This document shows positions 1-9,583 of a stretch of DNA of 64,000 nucleotides, piece after piece (within the stretch, counting starts at the first letter, position 1; each line of letters opens with the position of its first letter). The position numbers and the translations under genes are program-made. The notes beneath the pieces were generated by a model. It was not told the DNA's origin and searched no databases. It worked only from the letters and a program-made list of their open reading frames with translations. This stretch comes from an uncultured Phascolarctobacterium sp. (GTDB lineage: Bacteria; Bacillota; Negativicutes; Acidaminococcales; Acidaminococcaceae): NCBI GenBank assembly GCA_900541915.1, contig UQLS01000011.1, forward strand, positions 1 through 64,000. Direction: 5' to 3'.

Positions 1-394
1 CAGGAATCTTAGCAGCTGCGCAGATACCGAGTGCTACAGGAAGTAAGCAAGCTGCAGTACCAGTGTTGGACAGTACGGAAGACAAGCAAGTACCAACCAT
101 CATCAGACCAAACATCAGGCTGTTTTCACCGGTACCACACATTTTAACAACAGTGTTACCGATTTTCTGAGCCAAGCCGGTGTAGAACATTGCTGCACCT
201 ACAACGAACATGCCTGCGAACAGTACTACGGTTGAGTCGGACAAACCGGAGAATACTTGTTTAGCAGGAATGAAACCTAACAGGCCGCATGCGATAGCGC
301 CTGCCATTGCAGTAATTGCCAGAGGGATAAGTTCAGTTACGAAGAAAAGTGCAACTACTGCCAACAGAATTAAACATTTTACTGCTGGGGACAT
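1..394 (-). CDS. SLC13/DASS-family anion permease, N-terminal part (runs off window)
   Basis: About 131 codons of a membrane transporter start at ATG 394 and run off the left edge. The translation opens with a hydrophobic helix containing TELIPLAITAMAGAI, the typical first conserved segment of SLC13/DASS permeases. It continues with FSGLSDSTVVLFAGMFVVGAA and a later SSVLSNTGTAACLLPVA stretch, the helix-break region of the family. A strong ribosome site (AAGGAGGAA, 401-409) sits before the start. SLC13 members import di- or tricarboxylates or sulfate with sodium. The substrate cannot be read here; a C4-dicarboxylate such as succinate would fit the inferred lifestyle, but that is inference. A Crp/Fnr-type palindrome lies upstream, so control by the neighbouring regulator is likely. 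Confidence 0.8.
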   Translation of the reverse strand, partial: MSPAVKCLILLAVVALFFVTELIPLAITAMAGAIACGLLGFIPAKQVFSGLSDSTVVLFAGMFVVGAAMFYTGLAQKIGNTVVKMCGTGENSLMFGLMMVGTCLSSVLSNTGTAACLLPVALGICAAAKIP

Positions 395-446
395 TTTTTG
401 TTCCTCCTTATAAAGTTTTTTACAAGTCTTATCAACTTGCAAACTT

Positions 447-452
447 ATAATA
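447..452 (-). promoter_or_regulatory. -10 element of the SLC13 gene promoter
   Basis: TATTAT on the minus strand. No good -35 hexamer is present. The palindrome 474-489 is centred about 41 bp upstream of the expected start near 440, the spacing of a class II Crp/Fnr-activated promoter. Confidence 0.5.
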
Positions 453-473
453 GCAATTTTTTCAGAAAACTTC

Positions 474-489
474 TGTTGCTAAAGCAACA
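474..489. promoter_or_regulatory. Crp/Fnr-type operator, copy 1 (TGTTGC-N4-GCAACA)
   Basis: Perfect inverted repeat TGTTGCTAAAGCAACA upstream of the SLC13 gene. The same 12 arm bases recur at 1400-1415 and 1525-1540 around the Crp/Fnr gene at 614-1297. The size and dyad fit a dimeric Crp/Fnr site. Confidence 0.65.
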
Positions 490-571
490 TTTTCCTGCTA
501 CCAGTGCCGTTTCCAGCGTTTTTACCGCTTTTTTTATTTTTTTAATTATATTGAAAAACCTGCATAAAAAT

Positions 572-603
572 AAAAAAGATACCGCGCCTTAAAAGCACGG
601 TAT
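572..603 (-). terminator. Terminator of the Crp/Fnr gene
   Basis: The stem ATACCGTGC/GCGCGGTAT (one mismatch) around a short loop is followed on the minus strand by a T-run. It lies just after the stop of the regulator gene. Confidence 0.75.
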
Positions 604-613
604 TTATTAAGCC

Positions 614-1297
614 TTATGCACTTTCTGTTTTTCTGTCCAGTAATTCAAAGACATTCTTTTCAAAGTTTATCAAACCTTCGTCACGCATTCTTGACAGCTC
701 ACGTGTCAGCGCACTTCTGTCAGCATCAAGATAGTTGGCCATATCAGTGCGGTTAAAAGGAACAACTACCTTACGGCTGCCTTGATTGATTGCCTCCTGT
801 TCCAGATAAGCAAGAATTTTACCTTTCAAAGTTTTCTTGCACAGAATTTCAGTTTTTTCAATAAGTTTAGTATTATTATCTGCCAAAATAGATACAATAT
901 TGCAGGCCAGCTTACCCTGTAATAATTTGTTATCCCCTGCAGTCATCATCTTGCCAAAGGGCAGCATCAAAATTTCGCTGTCGCTGGCAGCAAAATAACT
1001 TACAATACTGCGGTCACCACGGCGGCCGAGAAAGTTTTCTGCAAATACAGAACCAGCACCAAGATTGGCAATGATAGATTTATCTCCCCATACATCCTCT
1101 TTAATCATTTGCACAGTGCCGTTAATAACCACGCACAAATTTTCTACACAGTCACCAGCAAGCAGGATGTAGTCAGACTTCTGAAAATGCTTTACCAGTG
1201 CATTGGCCTTGGTCAGCACCTCTTTGATCTCATCACTGCACAGTCCGTCAAATAACGGAATCTCGTTGATCTTCTGCAAAGACAGCTTCATATCCAT
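614..1297 (-). CDS. Crp/Fnr family transcriptional regulator
   Basis: 227 residues. A cyclic-nucleotide-type beta-roll domain occupies roughly residues 15-125 (AGSVFAENFLGRRG at 81-94). A long dimer helix follows, then a C-terminal winged helix-turn-helix at about 177-215 with recognition segment YLDADRSALTRELSRM. Cysteines occur at 20, 50, 55, 132 and 153 but do not form the N-terminal four-Cys cluster of Fnr, so oxygen sensing by a [4Fe-4S] cluster is not supported. The effector is unknown. Three palindromes TGTTGC-N4-GCAACA flank the gene and are its probable targets: one before the SLC13 transporter, two in its own upstream region. Autoregulation and control of the transporter are therefore inferred. 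ATG at 1297 follows a weak GGGTGAAA site; a second ATG lies two codons later. Confidence 0.9.
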   Translation of the reverse strand: MDMKLSLQKINEIPLFDGLCSDEIKEVLTKANALVKHFQKSDYILLAGDCVENLCVVINGTVQMIKEDVWGDKSIIANLGAGSVFAENFLGRRGDRSIVSYFAASDSEILMLPFGKMMTAGDNKLLQGKLACNIVSILADNNTKLIEKTEILCKKTLKGKILAYLEQEAINQGSRKVVVPFNRTDMANYLDADRSALTRELSRMRDEGLINFEKNVFELLDRKTESA

Positions 1298-1338
1298 AAA
1301 ATTTCACCCATTTACCCATAATTCATTTTGCTAACTTA

Positions 1339-1366
1339 ATTATACTTTAATACATATATAAGTAAA
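1339..1366 (-). promoter_or_regulatory. Putative promoter of the Crp/Fnr gene
   Basis: Minus-strand TTTACT (1366-1361), 16-bp spacer, TATAAT (1344-1339). The predicted start near 1332 leaves a leader of about 35 nt. The palindrome at 1400-1415 would be centred about 75 bp upstream. Confidence 0.5.
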
Positions 1367-1399
1367 CATTTTGTAATTAAAGTAATCATTAAGTAATTA

Positions 1400-1415
1400 T
1401 GTTGCTCAGGCAACA
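1400..1415. promoter_or_regulatory. Crp/Fnr-type operator, copy 2
   Basis: TGTTGCTCAGGCAACA, with the same arms as copies 1 and 3, upstream of the regulator gene. No good -10 lies at class II distance on either strand, so it may act from a distance or in autoregulation. Confidence 0.55.
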
Positions 1416-1524
1416 TTTTTGATATTTCAAATAAAACATTTTTATTTCATATATTACAGGTAAAATTTTATTAACTTAAGAAAGACAATATTTTAAATAA
1501 AATAAGCGTTTGTAATCTTACTTT

Positions 1525-1566
1525 TGTTGCTTTAGCAACAGCTAACTATTAATAAAGATTTATAAT
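1525..1566 (+). promoter_or_regulatory. Crp/Fnr-type operator copy 3 with plus-strand -10
   Basis: The palindrome TGTTGCTTTAGCAACA (1525-1540) is followed by TATAAT at 1561-1566. Palindrome centre to first -10 base is 28.5 bp, almost the same as at the SLC13 promoter (29.5 bp). No -35 consensus is present. This is the arrangement of a class II activated promoter reading away from the regulator gene, with a start near 1573. Confidence 0.55.
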
Positions 1567-1572
1567 TAAATT

Positions 1573-1670
1573 AACAGCAAACGAGACATTTGCTCGGGAC
1601 ATTAGTTCTTCTAATGTCACAATTTTTTCGCCGAATATATGAAGTTCAGCATATATTCGGTTCTTTTTTT
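1573..1670 (+). ncRNA. Candidate small RNA (or ogt leader) under Crp/Fnr control
   Basis: About 98 nt between an activator-dependent promoter and a strong terminator, with no reading frame that has a ribosome site. Three stems are visible: AGCAAA/TTTGCT (1576-1581 with 1589-1594), GACATTAG/CTAATGTC (1598-1605 with 1611-1618), and the terminator stem 1631-1660. A U-rich single-stranded linker lies at 1619-1630. The layout resembles regulator-controlled small RNAs such as the enterobacterial FnrS in concept; sequence homology is not claimed. The alternative is an attenuating leader for ogt, which starts 46 bases downstream. Confidence 0.5.
1631..1670 (+). terminator. Rho-independent terminator upstream of ogt
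   Basis: Perfect 11-bp stem CCGAATATATG/CATATATTCGG with an 8-nt loop, followed by TTCTTTTTTT. There is no protein-coding gene upstream on the plus strand for it to terminate. Confidence 0.85.
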
Positions 1671-1715
1671 ATGTTAAAATAAGCCTGTCAATAAGAATTC
1701 CAAGCAGGTGAAAAT

Positions 1716-2189
1716 ATGCTTTACTTTATAGTTATCAATCCCATTCCAGCCGTTATATTGACGCTTACAGCAGACGATAATACCCTGCTGCGTATAGATT
1801 TTGGTTCACAAAAACCAGCCAATGCCATAGAAAAAGCAACGCCAATATTGAATTTAGCTGCACAGCAGCTTGAAGAATATTTTCATGGCCTGCGCCGTGA
1901 TTTTACCATCCCACTAAAAGCCAATGGCACACAGTTCCAGCAGCAGGTATGGCAGGCACTAACACATATTCCCTATGGTATTACCCATACCTATAAGGAT
2001 CTGGCAGAGACAATAGGTAAACCTAAAGCCAGCCGTGCTGTTGGCAGTGCCTGCAACCGCAATCCCCTGCCTATAGTCATTCCCTGTCATCGTGTTATCG
2101 GCAGCAGCGGCAGTCTTACCGGCTATGCCGGAGGACTGGAACTGAAAGCCATGCTATTAAAGATGGAAGAAAATTTTATAAGAAAATAA
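1716..2189 (+). CDS. ogt: Methylated-DNA--[protein]-cysteine S-methyltransferase
   Basis: 157 residues, the usual length for Ogt. It transfers the methyl group from O6-methylguanine to its own cysteine in a suicide repair reaction. The active-site motif PCHRV is at 123-127 (acceptor Cys124), preceded by GKPKASRAVGSACNRNPLPI, the helix-turn-helix and asparagine hinge of the family. The N-terminal ribonuclease-like domain covers about residues 10-75. The gene starts at ATG 1716 after AGCAGGTGA. It stands alone, convergent with dnaJ and behind a terminator at 1631-1670, so expression may depend on readthrough or a weak promoter overlapping that terminator. Confidence 0.93.
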   Translation: MLYFIVINPIPAVILTLTADDNTLLRIDFGSQKPANAIEKATPILNLAAQQLEEYFHGLRRDFTIPLKANGTQFQQQVWQALTHIPYGITHTYKDLAETIGKPKASRAVGSACNRNPLPIVIPCHRVIGSSGSLTGYAGGLELKAMLLKMEENFIRK

Positions 2190-2203
2190 ATATAAAGACA
2201 TAA

Positions 2204-2234
2204 AAATCCCGCTGCTAAATTAGCAGCGGGATTT
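2204..2234. terminator. Bidirectional terminator between ogt and dnaJ
   Basis: 13-bp stem ATCCCGCTGCTAA/TTAGCAGCGGGAT with A- and T-rich flanks, serving both convergent genes. Confidence 0.85.
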
Positions 2235-2248
2235 ATTTTCCTCAGCGC

Positions 2249-3397
2249 TTATTTAAAAAAGTCTTTGACTTTATTCAAAAAGCTTTTTTCTTCTGGGTTG
2301 ATATTATCTTTACTGATATCCGCAAACTTCTGCAAAGCATCCTTTTGTTTATCAGTCAGCTTAGTAGGCACAACTACTTTCATGCGAACCAGCTGATCAC
2401 CACGTCCGCCACCGCGCAGGCTGGGTATACCTTTTCCTTTCAGACGCATAACCTTGCCAGGCTGCGTACCTTCCGGAACTTTCATGGTTACCTGGCCGTC
2501 CAATGTCGGCACCTTGATTTCAGCGCCCAAAGTAGCCTGAACGATGTTGATAGGTACTTCGCATAATACTGTAGTACCGTCACGTTCAAAGAACTTATGC
2601 GGCTTCACGTACAGATATACGTACAAATCACCACTGGGACCGCCCTTAAGACCTGCTTCGCCTTCGCCGCCTACACGCAGTCTGGAGCCATTGTCCACAC
2701 CTGCAGGAATCTTAACTTTCAGCTTTTTGGTCTTTTTCACAGTGCCGCTGCCGCCGCATTCCTTACACGGATTGCTGATAATCTTACCTTCACCATGACA
2801 TCTGGAGCAGGGTCTTTCATTAACCATCTGTCCAAACATGGTGTTTTGGGTAAAGCGTACATAGCCGCTGCCGTGACATTCAGGACAGGTTTCCACTTTG
2901 GAGCCGGGTTCTGCGCCTTCACCGTGACAATGCTCGCATCTTTCCGCACGTTTCAGAGAAATTTCTTTTTCTACGCCGAAAGCAGCTTCTTCAAAAGTAA
3001 TCTCCATATCGTAGCGGAGGTCGGCACCGCGCTGCGGACCCGCATTATTGCTTCTGCCGCCGCGGCCCTGACCGCCGAAAAACATATCGAAGATATCTTC
3101 CATGCCGCTGCCGCCAAATCCTCCGAAGCCTCCAAAGCCGCCAGCACCAGGACCGCCGCCCATGCCGCCGTTTTCAAAGGCTTCAGGGCCGAACTGGTCA
3201 TACTGGGCGCGTTTCTGTTCGTCAGAAAGCACGCTGTAAGCTTCGTTGCATTCCTTGAATTTTTCCGCAGCTTCCGGATTATCTTTATTCAAATCAGGAT
3301 GATATTTACGCGCCAGTTTGCGGTATGCTTTTTTCAGCTCATCTTGGGTAGCTGTTTTAGACACACCCAGGACCTCGTAATAATCTCTTTTACTCAA
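2249..3397 (-). CDS. dnaJ: Molecular chaperone DnaJ (Hsp40)
   Basis: 382 residues, full length. The J domain is at residues 4-70 with HPD at 33-35, which stimulates DnaK ATPase. A Gly/Phe-rich linker spans about 73-115. Four CxxCxGxG zinc motifs ([32 protein letters not shown]) lie at about 153-218, then the substrate-binding C-terminal domain. It is the last gene of the hrcA-grpE-dnaK-dnaJ operon, 22 bases after dnaK. The start codon is TTG at 3397, preceded by AGGATGGTG. It delivers unfolded proteins to DnaK in the cytoplasm. Confidence 0.97.
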   Translation of the reverse strand: MSKRDYYEVLGVSKTATQDELKKAYRKLARKYHPDLNKDNPEAAEKFKECNEAYSVLSDEQKRAQYDQFGPEAFENGGMGGGPGAGGFGGFGGFGGSGMEDIFDMFFGGQGRGGRSNNAGPQRGADLRYDMEITFEEAAFGVEKEISLKRAERCEHCHGEGAEPGSKVETCPECHGSGYVRFTQNTMFGQMVNERPCSRCHGEGKIISNPCKECGGSGTVKKTKKLKVKIPAGVDNGSRLRVGGEGEAGLKGGPSGDLYVYLYVKPHKFFERDGTTVLCEVPINIVQATLGAEIKVPTLDGQVTMKVPEGTQPGKVMRLKGKGIPSLRGGGRGDQLVRMKVVVPTKLTDKQKDALQKFADISKDNINPEEKSFLNKVKDFFK

Positions 3398-3419
3398 GGT
3401 TTACACCATCCTAAATCTA

Positions 3420-5264
<1,845 letters not shown>

Positions 5265-5310
5265 CTAAATTACACATACGATTATTGGATTTATCTTCAG
5301 AGTTTCAGCA

Positions 5311-5892
5311 CTATTCGTTGCTGATAACTCTTACTTTGCTGTGGCGGATGACCTTGTCATTGAGCTTATACCCCTTTTCAAAAACCATATCAATGGTTTC
5401 ATCCTCCATATCGGGGTTTTCCCCCCTCATTACTGCTTCATGCAGCGTAGGATCAAATTTCTTGTCCTGCGCTTCAATCTCAGTTACGCCCAGCTCTTTG
5501 AATACTTCATCAAACTGACGGCGAATTTGTTTGAGACCGGTCAGCATGCTGTCCAGCTCAGGTTTTTGTGCAAAGCTCGTTTCGGCGCGTTCAAAATTAT
5601 CCAGCACCTTGAGGAACTTGCCGACAACGCCGACTGTAACAAATGAAGAAAGCTGTTCTTTCTCACCTGCCGTACGGCGGCGGAAATTATCAAAATCAGC
5701 CTGCAGTCGCAGAAGTCTGTTTTGCAGCTCCGCAATCTGAACATCCTTCGCATCAGGCTCAGCCTGTGCCTGTTCTTCCTTGGGAGCTTCCGTTTCCGGC
5801 TGCTCTGCTGTCTGCTCGGTCTGAACATTTTCAGTCTGCTCGTTGGCGGAAGTTTCTTCAGTTTGAGTTTTTTTCAATTCTTCCTCTTGCAA
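5311..5892 (-). CDS. grpE: Nucleotide exchange factor GrpE
   Basis: 193 residues. A long Glu/Gln/Thr-rich acidic N-terminal tail (about 1-50) is followed by the coiled-coil helix (AELQNRLLRLQADFDNFRRR) and the C-terminal beta domain with EAVMRGENPDMEDETI and GYKLNDKVIRHSKVRV, the family signature. It releases ADP from DnaK. It sits between hrcA and dnaK in the heat-shock operon. The start is TTG at 5892, chosen because AGGAGGAAG lies just before it. Confidence 0.95.
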   Translation of the reverse strand: MQEEELKKTQTEETSANEQTENVQTEQTAEQPETEAPKEEQAQAEPDAKDVQIAELQNRLLRLQADFDNFRRRTAGEKEQLSSFVTVGVVGKFLKVLDNFERAETSFAQKPELDSMLTGLKQIRRQFDEVFKELGVTEIEAQDKKFDPTLHEAVMRGENPDMEDETIDMVFEKGYKLNDKVIRHSKVRVISNE

Positions 5893-5910
5893 AATTCTTC
5901 CTCCTTCGTC

Positions 5911-6936
5911 TTACTTTTCCTGTTGGAAAATAGTTTTCAAATATTTGTGCAGGTAATCCATAACGGATATAACCTTGCTGTATTCCATGCGCGTCGGTCC
6001 AAGCACGGCCATCGTACCTACAACCTGTCCGTTAAGACGGTAGGTTGCCTGTACCATACTGCAGTCCTGAATACCGGTAAATTTGTTTTCAGAACCGATA
6101 GTAATTTTCAGACCGCTGTCCTCACCTGCTAAAAGCAGGTCGCGCACTACTTTCTCTTCTTCTAAAATCCCCAGCAGATCTCTTACCCTGTCCATATCAC
6201 GGAACTCAGGCTGGCTTAAAAGCTGCTTGGTACCGCCCAGGAAAACTCTTTGCTGCTGATGCTTGCGGTTCATCTTGTTGATAGTGTTCAGCAAGGAAGT
6301 AAACAACAGCTTATCCTCGACGATATCAGTATGGACTGTTCCCAGCAGTGTATCACTGATTTCTGCAAGTTCCTTGCCTTCCAGCAATCTGCTTACGCGT
6401 CCTGCCATGTAGTCCAGTTCTTCAGGCCGCATGCCCAAAGGAATCTCAACCACACAGTTATCTACATTGCCGTCATCGGTAACAATACACAGTATAGCGT
6501 GCCTGTCATCCAGCGGCAGAAATTTCATATACCGAAAAACCGCTTTATCGCTTTTATTGGCAAGCACCATGGAAACATTCTGCGTCATACGGGACAATAT
6601 CTTGGCCGTTGACTGGAATATTTCATCAATGCTGCGGCGTCTTTCGCGGAACCAGCTGTTAATGAGCGCCATATCATTATCAGTAAGAGCGCCCGGTTCC
6701 AGCAGCGAATCCACATAAAAGCGGTAAGCCTGCGCCGAGGGTATGCGTCCGGCAGATGTATGGGGCTGCTCCAGATAACCAAGCATTTCCAGGTCGCTCA
6801 TCTCGTTGCGGATGGTGGCCGGGCTGATGCCCAGATTATATTTACGGGCAATGGTCCTGGAGCCCACAGGCTCTGCCGTTGAAATATAGTCTTCTATAAT
6901 GAGCTGGAGAATTTTTTTCTTTCTATCGTTTAACAT
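5911..6936 (-). CDS. hrcA: Heat-inducible transcription repressor HrcA
   Basis: 341 residues from ATG 6936, which has GGGGTGA in front of it. A longer frame to GTG 6963 would begin inside the CIRCE element and is rejected. The N-terminal winged helix (LNDRKKKILQLIIEDYISTAEPV, then SPATIRNEMSDLE) binds CIRCE; the rest is the GAF-like and dimerisation domain of HrcA. It represses its own operon (hrcA-grpE-dnaK-dnaJ) and depends on GroEL for folding in species where this was studied. It is the first gene of the operon. Confidence 0.96.
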   Translation of the reverse strand: MLNDRKKKILQLIIEDYISTAEPVGSRTIARKYNLGISPATIRNEMSDLEMLGYLEQPHTSAGRIPSAQAYRFYVDSLLEPGALTDNDMALINSWFRERRRSIDEIFQSTAKILSRMTQNVSMVLANKSDKAVFRYMKFLPLDDRHAILCIVTDDGNVDNCVVEIPLGMRPEELDYMAGRVSRLLEGKELAEISDTLLGTVHTDIVEDKLLFTSLLNTINKMNRKHQQQRVFLGGTKQLLSQPEFRDMDRVRDLLGILEEEKVVRDLLLAGEDSGLKITIGSENKFTGIQDCSMVQATYRLNGQVVGTMAVLGPTRMEYSKVISVMDYLHKYLKTIFQQEK

Positions 6937-6956
6937 AACTTCACCCCAGTTCGTTG

Positions 6957-6983
6957 TTAGCACTCGTTTCTTTGGAGTGCTAA
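6957..6983. promoter_or_regulatory. CIRCE operator
   Basis: Perfect TTAGCACTC-N9-GAGTGCTAA, the HrcA-binding inverted repeat, located between the hrcA promoter and the hrcA start codon. Confidence 0.97.
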
Positions 6984-6995
6984 CACCTTGATATT

Positions 6996-7024
6996 AGAAT
7001 AGCACTGCCCTTATGCCTTGTCAA
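6996..7024 (-). promoter_or_regulatory. Promoter of the hrcA-grpE-dnaK-dnaJ operon
   Basis: Minus-strand TTGACA (7024-7019), 17-bp spacer, TATTCT (7001-6996). The predicted start near 6989 lies just before CIRCE, the standard repressible layout. Confidence 0.8.
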
Positions 7025-7042
7025 TAATTTTTTTGTTAAAAT

Positions 7043-8248
7043 TTAAACAGTCACAAAAATTTCAAAAATCTGGTTGCCGACCTCCATGCCGCTCTCTGTC
7101 AGCCGTAAAATCTGCCGTTTTTCGTCATAATCAACTAAGCCTGCTGCCTGCAAGGGTTCAAGCTCCGCTCTGTATTTTTCCCATACGTCCACACCGTAGC
7201 GCTCACGTGCCTGCGCCAAATCAGCTCCGGTAGTCTTGCGCAGGTTCATAAACATAAATTCGCCCAATAGCTCAGCCTGGCTTAACTGCTCAACATCATA
7301 AATATCCTTGCCAGACTCGCTGCCTGCAATATAAGCCGCCACCTCTCCCGTAGCCGTTACGCGCTTTGCACCATCAAAAGCGCAGGCAGCGGCGCCAAAG
7401 GCTTCGTAAGGCAGATACTGCCAATACGCAAGATTATGCCTGGAATAAGCACCACCGCGCGCATAGTTTGATATCTCATACCGTTCATAGCCCTGCTCGC
7501 GCAGGAAGTGCTGCACAAATTCATACATATCGGCAGCAGTATCCTCGTCCGGAAGCTGTACTCGTCCTGCTTCTACAAGCCTGGTCAATGGCGTTCCTTC
7601 CTCCAAAATCAGTCCGTACACGGAAAGATGCTCAATTCCAGTTTCTGTAAGCTGCTGCAAGGTAGCTTCAAGGCTCTGCAGACTCTGCTGCGGCAAGCCG
7701 TAGATTACGTCCGCATTGATACGCTTAAAACCTGCATTCTTTGCCATCTCTATAGCATCTAACGCCTCACATGCCGTGTGAATACGCCCGATAGCTTTCA
7801 GCTCACCGTCCTGCAGCGACTGCACACCGAAGCTGATACGGTCAAACCCCAGCTTACGCAAAGCCTGCAGCTTAGCCATATCTGCCGTACCCGGATTCAC
7901 CTCGATAGTTGCTTCCGCAGGCTGCTGCCAGTAGCCGCAGCTTTTCAGCGCTTCTGCGATTTTAACAATGTCTTCTGCAGCCAGCACCGAAGGCGTACCA
8001 CCACCAAAATAAATCGTCGCTGCCGGATTTATCGTCTGCTTCATTTTGCTCTTGCGCCTAATTTCCTGACACACTGCTTCTGCATACTGCTGCTGCAGCT
8101 TTCTGTCATGACAGGCGTAGGAAGCAAAATCACAGTACAAACATTTCTGCACGCAAAAAGGGATATGCACATAAATCGCCTGTACCTGCTGCCATGGACG
8201 CAGCGCTGTATTTTTTTCAGCTTCACATTTCATTTTCAACCGCCCCAT
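7043..8248 (-). CDS. hemW: Radical SAM heme chaperone HemW
   Basis: Up to 401 residues. The radical SAM motif CxxxCxxC appears as CVQKCLYCDF near residue 33-42, directly after IYVHIPFC, typical of HemW rather than HemN, which has an extra Cys pattern. The GGGTPS SAM-binding loop and a C-terminal HemN_C domain follow. HemW carries heme to target proteins; it is often misannotated as coproporphyrinogen oxidase. An alternative ATG lies five codons in (8233), and neither start has a strong ribosome site. The gene normally sits between lepA and hrcA; here lepA is displaced by an inserted pair of genes. Confidence 0.9.
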   Translation of the reverse strand: MGRLKMKCEAEKNTALRPWQQVQAIYVHIPFCVQKCLYCDFASYACHDRKLQQQYAEAVCQEIRRKSKMKQTINPAATIYFGGGTPSVLAAEDIVKIAEALKSCGYWQQPAEATIEVNPGTADMAKLQALRKLGFDRISFGVQSLQDGELKAIGRIHTACEALDAIEMAKNAGFKRINADVIYGLPQQSLQSLEATLQQLTETGIEHLSVYGLILEEGTPLTRLVEAGRVQLPDEDTAADMYEFVQHFLREQGYERYEISNYARGGAYSRHNLAYWQYLPYEAFGAAACAFDGAKRVTATGEVAAYIAGSESGKDIYDVEQLSQAELLGEFMFMNLRKTTGADLAQARERYGVDVWEKYRAELEPLQAAGLVDYDEKRQILRLTESGMEVGNQIFEIFVTV

Positions 8249-8496
8249 CTCTAAATTACTTACACCACTATAGCATTGCTGCCTGCCGCCGTCAAATGCT
8301 TCTGCCCAAAAAAGAAAAGGAGCCGCAAAAACGCAGCTCCAAAAAATCTTGCTGAAAAATTTTTTCTGACGAGGTTCTTTTTTCTCGCCTGCGACACCAT
8401 TTAAAGGGTGAGATTTCTTTTCTCTTTCTCTTTTTTATTTATTTTTTCTCTTTCATCCATACTTTAAATCTAATAATAATGTGAATAAAATAATAG
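8249..8496. other. Intergenic segment at the left edge of the AT-rich insertion
   Basis: No gene. It holds the terminator at 8308-8342. From 8343 to 8496 there are short repeats (CACC/GGTG and CGAG/CTCG inverted pairs) and long pyrimidine runs such as TTTCTTTTCTCTTTCTC. Base composition shifts here towards the AT-rich insertion. Confidence 0.5.
8308..8342 (-). terminator. Terminator downstream of the MBOAT-SGNH pair
   Basis: Stem GGAGCTGC/GCGGCTCC with one mismatch, followed on the minus strand by TTTTCTTTTTT. It would stop the transcript of the AT-rich pair before hemW. Confidence 0.7.
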
Positions 8497-9573
8497 TCAG
8501 TTACTTTTTTGCTTAAATAATTGATTATAGTCATAATTCATCAACAATTTATATCTATCATGTATATATTGTTTATAATTCTCTTTTGATATCCTACCAA
8601 CGTCATTTTTCATCCAATACAATATTTGTGTATTTATACAACCACTATAATGTATACTATCAGCATAATTATTTAAATCGGTTACTATCTTTTTATTTAA
8701 CCCAAACGAAAACAATTTTATATTAGATTGATTTAAGATAATTTCTATAGCTATTTTTTCAGCCTCTAAAAAAACTTCTAATTCTCCTTTTTCATATAAT
8801 TCACCATAATATGCCATGCTATAAGGAGGGAAAAAATAATAAAACGTAGTTTCTGGATGATTTTGCGCTAAATCAATGACATTTTTATAAACATTATTAT
8901 ATATAAAAATTTTTTTATCTTCTGTTAAACCTTTTTTAACAACTGGTTTACTATAATAATTTCTATCATTCAAAACATTATTAGCACCAAACTTAAAACT
9001 ACTTGTTCTATCACCATATTCATCAAATCCAGTTATTCCTCCACCTTTTTCTAAAGTATTCTTAACACAGTTAATACTAAAAACCAACGCATCTTTATTC
9101 AAAACATAAAATATATCATCGTAAAAATTATCATTATATAAATACTCAGGTAATTGTTCTTCTATTCTATGCTTCGGTTTCTCAATAAGATATGTATAAT
9201 CCAAACTTCTTATAACATATTCAATGTTATTATTATATTTAAATGCACGTTTCAAATTATCATTTATTTCTTCAAATCCTCCTCCTGCAAAAGGAACTTT
9301 TATAACCTTACCACCTAATATATTCTCCGCCTCTGATACTTTAAAATTCTCAGTCATTGAAGTCCCTGTAATAATGGCATCATAAGAAAAATGTCTCAAA
9401 ATACCATTATTTAAATATCTTTCGTAGTCAAAATCTAAATTATAAAAAATTTTTTCATTTGGACGCGAAAAATGAAAAAATGGATCAATAATTATTACAA
9501 CACTCATAATAAACAATAAAAGCAAAAAACTTACCACACAAAAAAAATTAATCCATAGTTTAAAATTCATCAT
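8497..9573 (-). CDS. Membrane-anchored SGNH/DltD-AlgX-like protein
   Basis: 358 residues from ATG 9573, which lies 10 bases after the MBOAT stop behind AAGAAGAG; a frame from 9609 exists but lacks a ribosome site. One hydrophobic helix near residues 8-30 anchors it. A GTSMTEN motif at 70-76 matches the nucleophile block of SGNH-like proteins paired with MBOAT acyltransferases (Ser72 as candidate nucleophile), and DSIH near residue 315 matches the Asp-x-x-His block. In related systems (AlgX/AlgJ, DltD) the partner takes part in O-acetylation or D-alanylation of an extracellular polymer. The substrate is unknown. Codons are far more AT-rich than in the flanking genes. Confidence 0.65.
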   Translation of the reverse strand: MMNFKLWINFFCVVSFLLLLFIMSVVIIIDPFFHFSRPNEKIFYNLDFDYERYLNNGILRHFSYDAIITGTSMTENFKVSEAENILGGKVIKVPFAGGGFEEINDNLKRAFKYNNNIEYVIRSLDYTYLIEKPKHRIEEQLPEYLYNDNFYDDIFYVLNKDALVFSINCVKNTLEKGGGITGFDEYGDRTSSFKFGANNVLNDRNYYSKPVVKKGLTEDKKIFIYNNVYKNVIDLAQNHPETTFYYFFPPYSMAYYGELYEKGELEVFLEAEKIAIEIILNQSNIKLFSFGLNKKIVTDLNNYADSIHYSGCINTQILYWMKNDVGRISKENYKQYIHDRYKLLMNYDYNQLFKQKSN

Positions 9574-9583
9574 AACTCTTCTT

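Noticed and set aside
1576..1618. A known riboswitch before ogt
   Set aside because: The stems do not match the fluoride, preQ1, guanidine or SAM consensus sequences that I know.
6937..6963. GTG start of hrcA within CIRCE
   Set aside because: It would place the operator in the coding region; ATG 6936 has a proper ribosome site.
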